Notes: generated by a model from the letters alone, not told the origin. A DNA stretch of 64,000 nucleotides from an uncultured Lachnospiraceae bacterium (GCA_910577735.1 CAJTOO010000010.1:97766-161765), one strand, 5' to 3'; positions 1 through 9,127 are shown, counted from the first letter of the stretch. Numbers and translations are program-made.

Positions 1-661
1 GATGGTTCTGCTCCGTCTCACAGGAAGAACGCAGCGCGCGGTGGTTATGCAGAATCGCTTTGGGAAACCCGGTGGTACCGGAAGAAAAATAGATCGCCGC
101 ATAATCTGTTTCTGTAAGTGCAATAGGCGGTGCACTGGAAGAGCAAAATCCCATCAGCTTCAAACAGTCCTCTGTGTAAGAGGGCCCATCTGAACCGGGG
201 AAAAACATCATCTTAACATCTGGAAGATTCTCCGCTATGGCATCCATTCGGCTGATAAATTCCGGTCCAAATACCAACACCTCCACATCTGCAAGTTCCA
301 GACAATACTTAATTTCTTCTGCAGAATAACGGAAATTCAGAGGCACAGCCACCCCGCCAGCCTTCAATATTCCAAAATAAATAGGCAGCCATTCCAGACA
401 GTTCATCATCAGAATACCCACCTTTGTTTCCCGACTCATCCCCCGGCTTAATAACAGATTGGCAAAACGATTGGCCCGTCTGTCAAAATCAGCCCAGCTC
501 AGCTCCCGGCGGTATGGCGCTCCATTTCCCGCGCTCTCAATCAGGCTTGCCTCCCGCCAGGTCACCGCACTGTCGCGTTCCTGAGACGGATTTAACTCCA
601 CAAGAGCAGTATCTGAACCGTATAGACGAGCATTCCGCTCCAAAAACTCTGTGATAACCAT
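1..661 (-). CDS. AMP-binding acyl-CoA synthetase (C-terminus beyond window)
   Basis: This is the N-terminal 220 residues of an adenylate-forming acyl-CoA ligase, which activates a carboxylic acid with ATP and transfers it to CoA. The phosphate-binding loop YFSSGTTGFPKA is visible near residue 190, preceded by the usual N-terminal subdomain containing GILKAGGVAVPLNFR. The ATG was chosen because AAGGAGGA lies 9 nt upstream; an ATG 5 nt further upstream runs straight into TAA. The substrate cannot be told from this fragment. A hotdog thioesterase gene sits upstream on the same strand with a gap of under 30 bp, so the two are probably cotranscribed and may act on the same acyl-CoA pool. The reading frame is open to the window edge. 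Confidence 0.9.
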   Translation of the reverse strand, partial: MVITEFLERNARLYGSDTALVELNPSQERDSAVTWREASLIESAGNGAPYRRELSWADFDRRANRFANLLLSRGMSRETKVGILMMNCLEWLPIYFGILKAGGVAVPLNFRYSAEEIKYCLELADVEVLVFGPEFISRMDAIAENLPDVKMMFFPGSDGPSYTEDCLKLMGFCSSSAPPIALTETDYAAIYFSSGTTGFPKAILHNHRALRSSCETEQNH

Positions 662-687
662 TACATGGTTCCTCCTTTTTGTATATG

Positions 688-1086
688 TTATCCGATAATA
701 TAAGCATTCATCGTTGCATGGGCCACATAAGTACCCAGTTCATCCCTTACATCTGCCATATATAACGCCGTGGTACGCCCAGCCCGCAGACAGGATGCCT
801 CTGCAATCAGCCGCTTCCCTTTGGCCGGTGCAAGAAAGGTAATGGATGCCTGCTGACTGACTGTCTTTTTCTCAGAATATCCATTGGCAGCAACAGCACA
901 GGCAATGTCAGCCAATGTAAAAATGGCGCCGCCCATGGGCACATGATTCTCATTCATATGCTTTTCTTCTAAAGTCAGAGAACAGACAGCCTTCCCAGGC
1001 TCTGCTGCATCAATGACAACTCCTGTGGCATCCGTAGCAAAATGATCCTGTTGAAAACGACTGCGAATCTCTTCTAAAGCTGACAT
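688..1086 (-). CDS. PaaI-type hotdog thioesterase
   Basis: A 132-residue single hotdog-fold protein of the PaaI/YbgC-like acyl-CoA thioesterase group. The segment HVPMGGAIFTLADIACAVAANG is the family signature: the HxxMGG turn followed by the central hotdog helix. It would hydrolyse an acyl-CoA or aryl-CoA in the cytoplasm. The frame is open further upstream, but the ATG used here has GAGGAGA a few bases before it and gives the normal family length. It precedes the acyl-CoA synthetase gene, suggesting a ligase/thioesterase pair acting on the same kind of substrate; which substrate is unknown. Confidence 0.85.
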   Translation of the reverse strand: MSALEEIRSRFQQDHFATDATGVVIDAAEPGKAVCSLTLEEKHMNENHVPMGGAIFTLADIACAVAANGYSEKKTVSQQASITFLAPAKGKRLIAEASCLRAGRTTALYMADVRDELGTYVAHATMNAYIIG

Positions 1087-1162
1087 AACCGGTCTCCTCT
1101 TTCCTGTCTGATATCCCTCGGATATCTTAATCCGACAAATTGACAATAAAATCACTTTTAAC

Positions 1163-1191
1163 ACTTTAACACTTTTAATCGTTAAAGTCAA
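1163..1191 (-). promoter_or_regulatory. Sigma-A-type promoter for the thioesterase/acyl-CoA synthetase pair
   Basis: Reading the minus strand, TTGACT and TAAAGT are separated by exactly 17 bp. The start point would fall about 70 nt before the thioesterase ATG. It lies just downstream of the terminator that closes the preceding VWA gene, which fits a new transcription unit. Confidence 0.55.
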
Positions 1192-1200
1192 GTGAGATGG

Positions 1201-1234
1201 AAAAATCGGTAACAGGAATCCCTGTCACCGATTT
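1201..1234 (-). terminator. Intrinsic terminator of the MoxR/VWA operon
   Basis: On the minus strand a 14-bp stem (AAATCGGTGACAGG / CCTGTTACCGATTT, one G-T wobble) with a 4-nt loop is followed by a short T run. The TGA stop codon of the VWA gene is inside the left arm of the stem. Confidence 0.8.
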
Positions 1235-2421
1235 ACCATCAATTTCATCATCGCCTGATTCAGACCGTCCACTGTCAGTTTATACATGGGGAACAATCCT
1301 TTGATTGCCGTCTCCGCCTCACGCCATGGCGCGTGGCCGGGTGCCATTTTCGGATTCAGCCACACCACCTTCTTATAGTGTCGTTTCATCAACAGCAGCC
1401 AGTCCATTCCACACAGCCCGCCATTAGGACCTCTGTAGTTTCCTGTGGTGGAATACAGCTCTTCCGGCGCCATGGCCGCATCCCCCACAATGATTACTTT
1501 ATAATCACTGTCCAGATTCCGAAACATCCATTCCGTCTCAATCCAGTCTCCATTTTCACACTCTGGTGTGTTATAGAGATTGGCATAGATACAGTTGTGG
1601 AAGAAGTAGGTTTTGACATCTTTATAATGATTGGATTTATGCACAGAATGAAACAACTCATTTAATAATGTCGTATAAGGAATCATGGTACCGCCGGAAT
1701 CCATCAAAAGTAAAAGTTTCACCGCATTTTTCCGGGGCTTCTCCATCACGATCTGCAGACAGCCGCCGTTATTGCAGGTGGCGTCCACGGTACCGTTTAT
1801 ATCAAGCTCTGTCTCCGGTATATCCAGCTTGCTGGAAAACTGCCGCAGCTTCCGAAGGGCCATCTGGAACTGCCTGTTATCCAACACCTTATCATTCCTG
1901 AAATCACGATATTTTCTGGCGCCAACTACCTGGAATGCAGACTGGTAACCTGTGGTGCCGCCCACGCGGATACCGCCCATATTGCCGCCCATATTGCCGA
2001 AAGACGTCTTGCCCATGGTTCCAATCCAATGACTGCCGCCATTATGCTCCTCACTCTGATCCCTGAGCCTTTCCTTAAACTTATTCTCCACGTCTTCCTT
2101 ATCCAGGGTAATCACTTCCTGGTTCATCTCATGGCGCATCTCTTCAAACACTTCCTGCATCTCCGGTTTGTCCAGCCAGCGCATCATGTTCTTGCCGATC
2201 TCGTTCTCCGACTGTATTCCCTTAAACACTTCATCGAAGGCCATATCAAACTTATCAAACTCCGTCTCTGACTTTACTAAAATCATGCGCGCCAGATAAT
2301 AGAATTCTGTGAGACTGCTGTGACACAACCCCTGGTCCAGGGCTTCCTGTAATGTCAGCCACTCACTTAAAGAGACTTCCAGTCCCTTATCTTTCAAGGT
2401 ATAGAAAAATTTACTAAACAT
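1225..2421 (-). CDS. VWA domain protein partnered with MoxR ATPase (CoxE-like)
   Basis: A 398-residue cytoplasmic protein with no signal peptide or membrane segment. The N-terminal half is helical and charged, then a Gly-rich stretch GNMGGNMGGIRVGG near residue 145 leads into a C-terminal von Willebrand factor A domain whose metal-site strand reads LLLLMDSGGTM, a relaxed form of DxSxS. In MoxR/VWA systems the AAA+ ATPase and the VWA protein work as a chaperone pair that activates or inserts metal into a target enzyme. The MoxR gene is about 180 bp upstream on the same strand. The client is not evident here; the neighbouring acyl-CoA genes are a separate transcription unit. Confidence 0.85.
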   Translation of the reverse strand: MFSKFFYTLKDKGLEVSLSEWLTLQEALDQGLCHSSLTEFYYLARMILVKSETEFDKFDMAFDEVFKGIQSENEIGKNMMRWLDKPEMQEVFEEMRHEMNQEVITLDKEDVENKFKERLRDQSEEHNGGSHWIGTMGKTSFGNMGGNMGGIRVGGTTGYQSAFQVVGARKYRDFRNDKVLDNRQFQMALRKLRQFSSKLDIPETELDINGTVDATCNNGGCLQIVMEKPRKNAVKLLLLMDSGGTMIPYTTLLNELFHSVHKSNHYKDVKTYFFHNCIYANLYNTPECENGDWIETEWMFRNLDSDYKVIIVGDAAMAPEELYSTTGNYRGPNGGLCGMDWLLLMKRHYKKVVWLNPKMAPGHAPWREAETAIKGLFPMYKLTVDGLNQAMMKLMVNR

Positions 2422-2515
2422 AAACCATCCTCATACGAACATTCATCTCAGAATATCGGTACAGCAGACAATACAATGCTCTGCTGTCCATATCAGTGGT
2501 TCCGTCTGCTATCAT

Positions 2516-3334
2516 TTAGAAGTCTTTCTTCGCTCTGACGGTCTCTAAATCCTCATCCTTCTTAACCACCACACCGATAAACGGCAGTTCCTGTCTCAGT
2601 CTTTCCGTGGAGATGCCGCCAATCTGCAGGGCATTGATCCAGTCAATCAATTCTGAGGTGCTGGGTTTCTTGCGGATATCTTTCATGGAACGAATCCAGT
2701 AAAACACTTCCATGGCATCCTTCATCAGCTTATCCTCCACATCCGGATAATGGGTTCTCACAATCTCTTCCATCAAGGCCTGATCCGGGAAATCAATATA
2801 ATGGAAAATACATCTGCGCAGGAAAGCATCCGGCAGTTCCTTCTCCGCATTGGAGGTGATGATCACAATCGGTCTGTGTTTTGCTTTCACGGTACGTTTG
2901 GTCTCATGGATATAAAATTCCATCTGGTCCAGTTCCCACAAAAGATCGTTGGGAAACTCCAAATCCGCCTTGTCTATCTCATCAATCAGAATAATAACCT
3001 GCTCTTCCGAATCAAATGCCTCTCCCAGCTTGCCAAGCTTAATATAGTGGGCGATGTCATCCACGCCTTCCTCCCCGAACTGCCCATCATAAAGTCTCTG
3101 AATCGTATCATACATATACAGGCCGTCCTGGGCCTTTGTTGTAGACTTGATGTTCCAGATAATCAGTTTCTTCCCAAGGGATTTGGCAATCGCCTGTGCC
3201 AGCATCGTCTTACCAGTACCCGGTTCCCCCTTCACCAGCAGGGGTTTCTTCAGGGCAATCGCCACATTCACACTGGACAGAAGCTGCTCAGAAGCCACAT
3301 AATCATTCGTACTCTCAAACTTTGTATTTACCAT
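2516..3334 (-). CDS. MoxR-family AAA+ ATPase
   Basis: A 272-residue AAA+ ATPase. Walker A is GEPGTGKTMLAQ, Walker B is IILIDEIDKAD, and ITSNAEKELPDAFLRRC holds sensor 1 and the arginine finger. These are diagnostic of the MoxR/CbbQ-like branch, which remodels client proteins using ATP. The start was set at the ATG preceded by AAAGGA at good spacing; an in-frame ATG 13 codons upstream lacks a ribosome binding site. It lies upstream of the VWA gene and the pair forms an operon ended by the terminator inside the VWA stop. Transcription probably starts from the minus promoter that overlaps the metF promoter. Confidence 0.9.
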   Translation of the reverse strand: MVNTKFESTNDYVASEQLLSSVNVAIALKKPLLVKGEPGTGKTMLAQAIAKSLGKKLIIWNIKSTTKAQDGLYMYDTIQRLYDGQFGEEGVDDIAHYIKLGKLGEAFDSEEQVIILIDEIDKADLEFPNDLLWELDQMEFYIHETKRTVKAKHRPIVIITSNAEKELPDAFLRRCIFHYIDFPDQALMEEIVRTHYPDVEDKLMKDAMEVFYWIRSMKDIRKKPSTSELIDWINALQIGGISTERLRQELPFIGVVVKKDEDLETVRAKKDF

Positions 3335-3424
3335 TTCAATATCCTTTCTGAACTTTTCTTTCGGTCTTACCATTTTCCATGCAGGCTGCTGTTATCTGCC
3401 TGTATAGCTTATGGATTTCAGTTA

Positions 3425-3453
3425 TTGCACACACTATAAATTTATGTTACGAT
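3425..3453 (+). promoter_or_regulatory. Promoter for metF (extended -10)
   Basis: TTGCAC, 17 bp, TACGAT, with TG one base before the -10 box. It faces right, about 130 nt before the metF start, and overlaps the divergent moxR promoter. Confidence 0.5.
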
Positions 3454-3472
3454 ATTTCAGATGTAAAAGCAA
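3444..3472 (-). promoter_or_regulatory. Promoter for the moxR/VWA operon
   Basis: On the minus strand TTGCTT and TAACAT are separated by 17 bp. The site overlaps the plus-strand metF promoter so that polymerase could not occupy both at once. Confidence 0.45.
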
Positions 3473-3584
3473 GGAATTAATACAGGGCTTTTCACCAAAA
3501 AGCTGCATCGAAAAGCAACATACATAAATGCAGCAGTTCTATCGTACAGGAAGAATACAAGAGCAGATGAAAGGAAGCTATCAT

Positions 3585-4439
3585 ATGTCAAAGACCCAAA
3601 CAACTAAAAATAAACCCAGTCTTTCCTTTGAGATATTTCCTCCCAAAAAGGAAGAAGAATTTGAAAACATATTCAGTTTTTTACAGGAAACTGCCAAACT
3701 GCATCCAGATTTTATCAGCTGTACTTACGGTGCCGGCGGCTCACGCGCCGGCAAGACAATCGAGATTGCCTCTTATATTCAGAAAGAACTAAAGATTGAT
3801 GCCATCGCCCACATCACCTGTGTGGGCTTTACCAGAGAAGATCTTGAGAAAAACTGTGCCGCTTTACAGGAGGCCGGCGTAAACCATGTGCTGGCGCTGC
3901 GCGGAGACAGGCCTAAAGATATGTCTGATGAACAGTTTAACCGGCGGGAATTTTTCTACGCCACAGACTTGGTCCGTCATTTAAAGACCCATACAGATCT
4001 GCAGATTTCCGGTGCCTGCTATCCGGAGAAACATTTTGAGGCCCCCGATCTGGAAACGGATTTGAGACATCTGCGGGAAAAGGTGGATGCCGGTGTCACT
4101 TCCCTCGTCACACAGATGTTCTTTGACAATACTTACTTTTACCGCTTTCTGGAGAAAGCGCGGGCCCTGGGAATCGATGTGCCGATCCACGCCGGTATCA
4201 TGCCCATCACCACCGCCAAACAGCTGGGTACCACCGTCTCCCTCTCTGGCTCCTCCGTTCCCAAAGAGCTGGCTGATATCATTGCCACTTACGGAGAGAA
4301 CAAGGAGGACATGCGCAAAGCCGGGATTGACTTTGCGGTTCGTCAGATCCGCGATCTGAAAGAACATGGCGTAGACGGCATACATCTTTATTCCATGAAT
4401 AAATTAAAGACTACCACTGAAATCTGCGGACAAATATAG
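3585..4439 (+). CDS. metF: Methylenetetrahydrofolate reductase
   Basis: A 284-residue TIM-barrel flavoprotein that reduces 5,10-methylene-THF to 5-methyl-THF, supplying the methyl group for methionine synthesis (and for the Wood-Ljungdahl pathway where that exists). The N-terminal SFEIFPPK and the following FISCTYGAGGS are family signatures, and LALRGDRPKD contains the conserved folate/FAD-contact Asp. The start was chosen at the ATG preceded by AAAGGAAG; the frame is open 19 codons further but without a ribosome site. It stands alone, with its own promoter and a terminator straight after the stop. No metH or corrinoid genes are visible nearby, so the pathway role cannot be refined. Confidence 0.95.
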   Translation: MSKTQTTKNKPSLSFEIFPPKKEEEFENIFSFLQETAKLHPDFISCTYGAGGSRAGKTIEIASYIQKELKIDAIAHITCVGFTREDLEKNCAALQEAGVNHVLALRGDRPKDMSDEQFNRREFFYATDLVRHLKTHTDLQISGACYPEKHFEAPDLETDLRHLREKVDAGVTSLVTQMFFDNTYFYRFLEKARALGIDVPIHAGIMPITTAKQLGTTVSLSGSSVPKELADIIATYGENKEDMRKAGIDFAVRQIRDLKEHGVDGIHLYSMNKLKTTTEICGQI

Positions 4440-4464
4440 AAATCAGGCAAAATATTTCTGATAA

Positions 4465-4492
4465 AAAGCGGGCAGCCTAGGCCACCCGCTTT
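4465..4492. terminator. Bidirectional terminator between metF and gpsA
   Basis: Stem AAAGCGGG / CCCGCTTT with an inner GCC/GGC pairing, A-rich before and T-rich after on both strands. It lies between two convergent genes and can end both transcripts. Confidence 0.85.
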
Positions 4493-4523
4493 ATTTTTAT
4501 AATCAACTTGCATATATTTAAAA

Positions 4524-5546
4524 TCACTCATTATCTTCATCCCAGGGAATCAGAGGATTCTCAATCTTCTTATCCCGAAGCATCAGGTTCTTCACTGCTT
4601 CATCCACCGGCATTCCTTTGAAGAGGATATTGTTTACCTGCTCTATGATAGGAAGCTGCACCTGGTATTTCTCTGCAAGACCCATAGCCGCCTTGGCCGA
4701 ATAAACACCTTCCACCACCATCTTTACCTCATCCATGGCCTGTTCCATGGTATACCCTTTACCAATCAGGATACCCGCCCGACGGTTTCTGGAATGCATG
4801 GAGGCACAGGTCACAATCAGATCCCCGATACCGGTCAGGCCGCTGAACGTCTCAATCTTGCCGCCCATGGACATACCAAGCCTGGCAATCTCTGCAATAC
4901 CCCTGGTAATCAGCGCTGCCTTGGTGTTATCTCCATATCCTAATCCATCGGCTATGCCTGCCGCTAAGGCGACCACATTTTTAAGCGCCGCTCCCAGCTC
5001 AATCCCCAGCATATCCGGACTGATATAGACACGGAACACTTCATTCATGAAAACATTCTGCAAGTACTCTGCTGTGGTCTTTTTTCTGGCGCCCACCACG
5101 ATAGTTGTGGGAATCCCCCTTCCCACTTCTTCTGCATGAGAAGGTCCGGATAACACAGCCACCACAGCCTGAGGAATCTCTTCTTCAATAATCTGCGACA
5201 GGGTCAGAAGACTGTTCTCCTCTATTCCTTTTGCCACATTGACAATGATCTGCCCATCTTCCACAAAAGGCGCCATATTGTGTGAAGTGCTTCTGGTATA
5301 GGGGGAAGGTACCGCTAACACCAGCACATCCTTATCCTTCACCGCCTCCTCCAGATTCGTGGTAAATACCATGTCTTCCGGCAGCCTGACGCCAGGCAGT
5401 TTATCTTTATGCTCCCTCTCTTGCTGAAGCATATGAATCTCCGCTTCCACAATAGACCAGACTGTAATCTTATGTCCATTCCTGTGAAGCAGAACTGCTA
5501 ACGCTGTTCCCCAGCTTCCTGCACCTATGATACTGATATCTGCCAT
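4524..5546 (-). CDS. gpsA: Glycerol-3-phosphate dehydrogenase [NAD(P)+]
   Basis: A 340-residue cytoplasmic dehydrogenase reducing dihydroxyacetone phosphate to sn-glycerol-3-phosphate, the backbone of membrane phospholipids. The Rossmann GAGSWGTALA is at residues 8-17, SGPSHAEEV marks the middle, and KNVVALAAGIADG contains the catalytic Lys. AAGGAGG stands just before the ATG. It follows plsY and der on the same strand, so the enzyme making glycerol-3-phosphate and the acyltransferase using it are probably cotranscribed. A hairpin without a clear T run lies in the 100-bp gap to plsY. Confidence 0.97.
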   Translation of the reverse strand: MADISIIGAGSWGTALAVLLHRNGHKITVWSIVEAEIHMLQQEREHKDKLPGVRLPEDMVFTTNLEEAVKDKDVLVLAVPSPYTRSTSHNMAPFVEDGQIIVNVAKGIEENSLLTLSQIIEEEIPQAVVAVLSGPSHAEEVGRGIPTTIVVGARKKTTAEYLQNVFMNEVFRVYISPDMLGIELGAALKNVVALAAGIADGLGYGDNTKAALITRGIAEIARLGMSMGGKIETFSGLTGIGDLIVTCASMHSRNRRAGILIGKGYTMEQAMDEVKMVVEGVYSAKAAMGLAEKYQVQLPIIEQVNNILFKGMPVDEAVKNLMLRDKKIENPLIPWDEDNE

Positions 5547-5649
5547 GATCCTTCCTCCTTACTCTTTCTGCCTGCACCTGGTTTCCTGGTTTTTCCTGCT
5601 GACACAGTAACCGCCATAACGGTATCCTGTGACATCTCAAGTCCAACAG

Positions 5650-6324
5650 TTATTTCGTATTCTCTGTGTTTTGTTCTGCTCCTTCACTCTTATGTGTCAG
5701 GTAAGTCTTACGTTCCGTACCGCTAAGAAGCCGCTTGATATTCTCCCTGTGTTTATAAAATGCCATCACCGTCAAAAAAGCAGCCAGGACATACATTTCA
5801 TTTAATAAAGGTTGTGTCATACGGAAAACGCCGCTTTGTCCAAGGATTATCAGCTCCACCATAAAACCTGTGTACACCAAAAGAGAGCCAAGAGACACAT
5901 AATGGGTCGTAAAAAATACGCCAAAGAACAAGATTACGCCCACAGGAATCAGGTATGGGTGAAATGATAAAATCAACCCCGCTGTAGCGGCTATTCCCTT
6001 TCCCCCCTTGAATTTCAGGTAAAAAGGAAAATTATGTCCGACGATTGCTCCCATGGCTGCATACAGCTTAAGCAGATAGACCATCTCCGGATGGGAACTG
6101 CCAAAAAGACAACTAACAAGCACCACCGCAAGAATACATTTCATGATATCTCCCACAAGCACCAGCAGCCCTGCCTTTGTTCCAAAGACCCGCAGGGTAT
6201 TGGTGGTACCCGCATTGCCGCTTCCATAGTTTCTGATATCAATTCCATGCAGTCTTCCGTAAATATATGCCGTCTGAAAAAGTCCAAAGGCATAGCCGAT
6301 CAGTAAGCAAATAATCCGTTCCAC
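5650..6324 (-). CDS. plsY: Acyl-phosphate:glycerol-3-phosphate acyltransferase
   Basis: A 224-residue polytopic membrane protein that transfers an acyl chain from acyl-phosphate (made by PlsX) to glycerol-3-phosphate. The family loops GSGNAGTTNTLRVFG near residue 36 and GHNFPFYLKFKGGKG near residue 97 are intact. The start codon is GTG, only 2 bp after the der stop, with AAAGGA upstream. The C-terminal tail after the last helix is charged and rather long. Its partner PlsX is encoded near 52 kb of this window. Confidence 0.95.
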   Translation of the reverse strand: MERIICLLIGYAFGLFQTAYIYGRLHGIDIRNYGSGNAGTTNTLRVFGTKAGLLVLVGDIMKCILAVVLVSCLFGSSHPEMVYLLKLYAAMGAIVGHNFPFYLKFKGGKGIAATAGLILSFHPYLIPVGVILFFGVFFTTHYVSLGSLLVYTGFMVELIILGQSGVFRMTQPLLNEMYVLAAFLTVMAFYKHRENIKRLLSGTERKTYLTHKSEGAEQNTENTK

Positions 6325-6326
6325 TT

Positions 6327-7664
6327 TTACTTGTTTTCCTTTCTCTCTCTAATAATAAATTTAAGGGGCGTTCCTATAAAACCAAAGGTATCTCTGATTT
6401 GATTTTCCAGATAACGCTGATAGGAAAAATGCATCAGCTCCTTGTCATTGACAAAAATCACAAAGGTGGGAGGCTTGACCGCTGCCTGGGTAATATAATA
6501 AAGGCGCAGCCTTTTACCTTTATCAGAGGGCGGCTGCTGTAAGGCCACCGCTTCCGCCATGATCTCATTGAGCACTCCTGTAGCCACCCTCATGGAATGA
6601 TTTTCATATACTGCATCTATCATATCATAAAGTTTCATAAGCCGCTGTCCGCTCACCGCCGAGATAAACATGATCTCCGCATAGGACATAAAGGAAAGTA
6701 CCTGACGTATCTTCTGCGTATACTCTTTCACCGTCTTATCATTTTTCTCAACAGCGTCCCACTTATTGACTGCAATAATGACTGCCTTCCCCCGGTCATG
6801 GGCAATTCCGGCAATCTTGGCATCCTGTTCCGTCACACCCTCCACCGCATCTATCACTAATATCACAATATCCGCCCGCTCCACTGCAGCCACGGTCCGT
6901 ATGATCATATAACGTTCCAGTTCTTCTTTAATCTTATTCTTTCTGCGCAGCCCAGCCGTGTCGATGAACACGTACTCCTTCCCATCATGGGTAATCTCCG
7001 TGTCGATAGCATCCCTGGTAGTGCCTGCAATGTCAGATACAATGACCCGGTTCTGGCCAATCAGTCGATTGATAATAGAGGATTTTCCCACATTCGGTTT
7101 ACCGACAATGGCAACCTTGACCCGGTCATCTTCCTCTTCCTTTGCCGCCTCCTTATCAAAATAAGAAGTCACCTCATCCAGCAGTTCACCAAATCCAAGA
7201 CGGTTTACGGAAGAGATTGGATAGGGCTCTCCGATGCCCAGATTATAGAACTCGTAGACATCCGCCATATATTTCTTAAAGTCATCCACCTTATTGACCG
7301 CAAGCACCACAGGCTTTCTGGACCGCCTGAGCATGTCCGCCACTTTGGAATCTGCATCCTGCAGGCCCTGCTTTACATCCACAAGGAAAATGATCACGTC
7401 AGCTGTATCAATGGCGATCTGCGCCTGTTCCCGCATCTGTGAAAGAATAATGTCCTTACTTTCCGGTTCAATACCGCCGGTATCAATCAGCGTAAAGTTC
7501 ATGGTAAGCCAGCTGACATCCGCATAAATCCGGTCTCTGGTAATCCCCGGCATATCTTTTACGATAGATATATTTTCACCCGCCAGAGCGTTAAACAGTG
7601 TGGACTTACCCACATTAGGCCGCCCCACAACCGCCACAATCGGCTTGGCATTCTTTTTACTCAT
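6327..7664 (-). CDS. der: Ribosome biogenesis GTPase Der (EngA)
   Basis: A 445-residue protein with two tandem GTPase domains, needed for assembly of the 50S subunit. G1 motifs GRPNVGKST and GKPNVGKSS, G3 motifs DTGG and DTAG, and NKVD/NKWD are all present, followed by a C-terminal KH-like domain. The ATG chosen has GGAGG 5 nt upstream; that GGAGG sits inside codons of an alternative start 4 residues earlier, so the inner start is preferred. First gene of the der-plsY-gpsA unit. Confidence 0.97.
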   Translation of the reverse strand: MSKKNAKPIVAVVGRPNVGKSTLFNALAGENISIVKDMPGITRDRIYADVSWLTMNFTLIDTGGIEPESKDIILSQMREQAQIAIDTADVIIFLVDVKQGLQDADSKVADMLRRSRKPVVLAVNKVDDFKKYMADVYEFYNLGIGEPYPISSVNRLGFGELLDEVTSYFDKEAAKEEEDDRVKVAIVGKPNVGKSSIINRLIGQNRVIVSDIAGTTRDAIDTEITHDGKEYVFIDTAGLRRKNKIKEELERYMIIRTVAAVERADIVILVIDAVEGVTEQDAKIAGIAHDRGKAVIIAVNKWDAVEKNDKTVKEYTQKIRQVLSFMSYAEIMFISAVSGQRLMKLYDMIDAVYENHSMRVATGVLNEIMAEAVALQQPPSDKGKRLRLYYITQAAVKPPTFVIFVNDKELMHFSYQRYLENQIRDTFGFIGTPLKFIIRERKENK

Positions 7665-7736
7665 GTTATCCTCCATTTGAAAATATGCCGTCCGGCTTAT
7701 TTCAATTATCTTCCTGTCTGTTTACGATACCGCTTG

Positions 7737-7765
7737 ATTTTACAACATCTGCGCCCACTTGTAAA
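7737..7765 (-). promoter_or_regulatory. Promoter for der-plsY-gpsA
   Basis: On the minus strand TTTACA and TAAAAT with a 17-bp spacer, about 65 nt before the der start. Confidence 0.6.
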
Positions 7766-7836
7766 GTTTTATCCGTGAGACAGTGAAGTTGAAAGCTTTA
7801 TGACTACTTATCCATTCTTATTTTACTAGAAATTCC

Positions 7837-7865
7837 TTGACGTGTCACTAGCATAATGATATAAA
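7837..7865 (+). promoter_or_regulatory. Promoter for prs
   Basis: TTGACG, 17 bp, TATAAA, followed by an A tract. The transcript would have a leader of about 60 nt ending in the AGGAGG ribosome site of prs. No riboswitch fold was recognised in it. Confidence 0.7.
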
Positions 7866-7933
7866 AAAAGAGAATACACAGACAGCGAAAGGTCTCTCCG
7901 GTCTGTACAGTTCATATTACACAGGAGGATGAA

Positions 7934-9127
7934 ATGCCTAATACAGAACAACTGGAACATTCCATGCCGGTAGCACCGGTAAAACTGCTCACCGATAAAT
8001 CTGCTCTCCCACTGGCTGAGAAAGTAAACAGCCATCTTGTGGACTTTCGCAGAAATCTTAACAACAGCGTCAAAAATGATCCTGCCTTTCATGGTTATAT
8101 GGAGGACAATTACCTTATGGAAGTAGCCTGTCCGCGTTTCGGGACCGGCGAGGGAAAAGCAATCCTGAATGATTCCATCCGCGGCAAAGATATCTTTATT
8201 CTGATTGACGTGTGCAACCACAGCATCACTTACACCATGAACGGCTTTAGAAACCATATGTCTCCCGATGATCATTATCAGGACTTAAAAAGAATCATTT
8301 CTGCCGTCAACGGCAAAGCACACAGAATCAATGTCATTATGCCTTTCCTCTATGAAGGCCGGCAGCATAAGAGAAACGGACGGGAATCCCTGGACTGTGC
8401 TTATGCTATCAAGGAACTGATGGACATGGGGGTATCTAACTTCATCACCTTTGATGCTCATGATCCAAGAGTACAGAATTCTGTCCCTATAAAGGGATTT
8501 GATAATTTTACCCCACCTTATCAATTTATCCGTGCCTTACTCCGCATGGAAAAAAACCTCATTATTGATAAGGAGCATACTATCGTTATCAGCCCCGATG
8601 AAGGTGCGCTTGACAGAGCCGTATATTTTGCCAACGTATTAGGGGTGGACACCGGCATGTTCTACAAACGAAGGGACTATTCTACCATGGTTGGCGGCAA
8701 GAACCCCATCGTTGCCCATGAGTTTCTGGGAGATAATATTGACGGCAAAGACGTGATAGTCATAGATGATATGATTTCTTCCGGCGGCAGTATGATAGAT
8801 ACTGCCAGACAGCTCAAGAAGATGAATGCCAAACGGGTTTTTGTCTGCTGTACTTTCGGTCTTTTCACGGATGGTCTGTCCGCTTTCGACGATGCCTATG
8901 AGAAATGCTATATTGACCGGATCGTAACCACAAACCTCTGCTACCAGCCGCCGGAACTGAAAGATAAACCCTACTACATTGAGGCTGATATGAGCAAATT
9001 CATCGCGTCCATTATCGATTTTATGAACCATGATGCTTCCATGGCCAATATCTATACTCCCACAGACAAGATTCACCAGATTCTTGCAAAATATAATAAC
9101 CGGGAAGTGAACGCACTGGATATCTGA
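7934..9127 (+). CDS. prs: Ribose-phosphate pyrophosphokinase, long form
   Basis: A 397-residue PRPP synthase, converting ribose-5-phosphate and ATP to PRPP for nucleotide, His and Trp synthesis. The PRPP loop VIVIDDMISSGGSM is near residue 276, and MPFLYEGRQHKRNGRES corresponds to the usual flexible-loop region with YxRQDRK. FDAHDPRVQ matches the metal-binding His segment. At 397 residues it is about 80 longer than the classical enzyme, a form I know from Clostridia; the N-terminal region and the loop after the nucleotide site account for the extra length. Strong AGGAGG before the ATG. Monocistronic, with its own promoter and a terminator. Confidence 0.92.
   Translation: MPNTEQLEHSMPVAPVKLLTDKSALPLAEKVNSHLVDFRRNLNNSVKNDPAFHGYMEDNYLMEVACPRFGTGEGKAILNDSIRGKDIFILIDVCNHSITYTMNGFRNHMSPDDHYQDLKRIISAVNGKAHRINVIMPFLYEGRQHKRNGRESLDCAYAIKELMDMGVSNFITFDAHDPRVQNSVPIKGFDNFTPPYQFIRALLRMEKNLIIDKEHTIVISPDEGALDRAVYFANVLGVDTGMFYKRRDYSTMVGGKNPIVAHEFLGDNIDGKDVIVIDDMISSGGSMIDTARQLKKMNAKRVFVCCTFGLFTDGLSAFDDAYEKCYIDRIVTTNLCYQPPELKDKPYYIEADMSKFIASIIDFMNHDASMANIYTPTDKIHQILAKYNNREVNALDI

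Noticed and set aside
3473..3584. SAM or T-box riboswitch in the metF leader
   Set aside because: The leader is short and A-rich with no conserved core, no multi-helix fold and no terminator hairpin before the gene.
5580..5640. Terminator between plsY and gpsA
   Set aside because: An imperfect hairpin (CACAG...CTGTG) is present but no T run follows on the minus strand.
7802..7812. GACTACTTAT before prs as another BlaI site
   Set aside because: Only one half-site is present; no GTAGTC half follows and the position is upstream of the -35 box.
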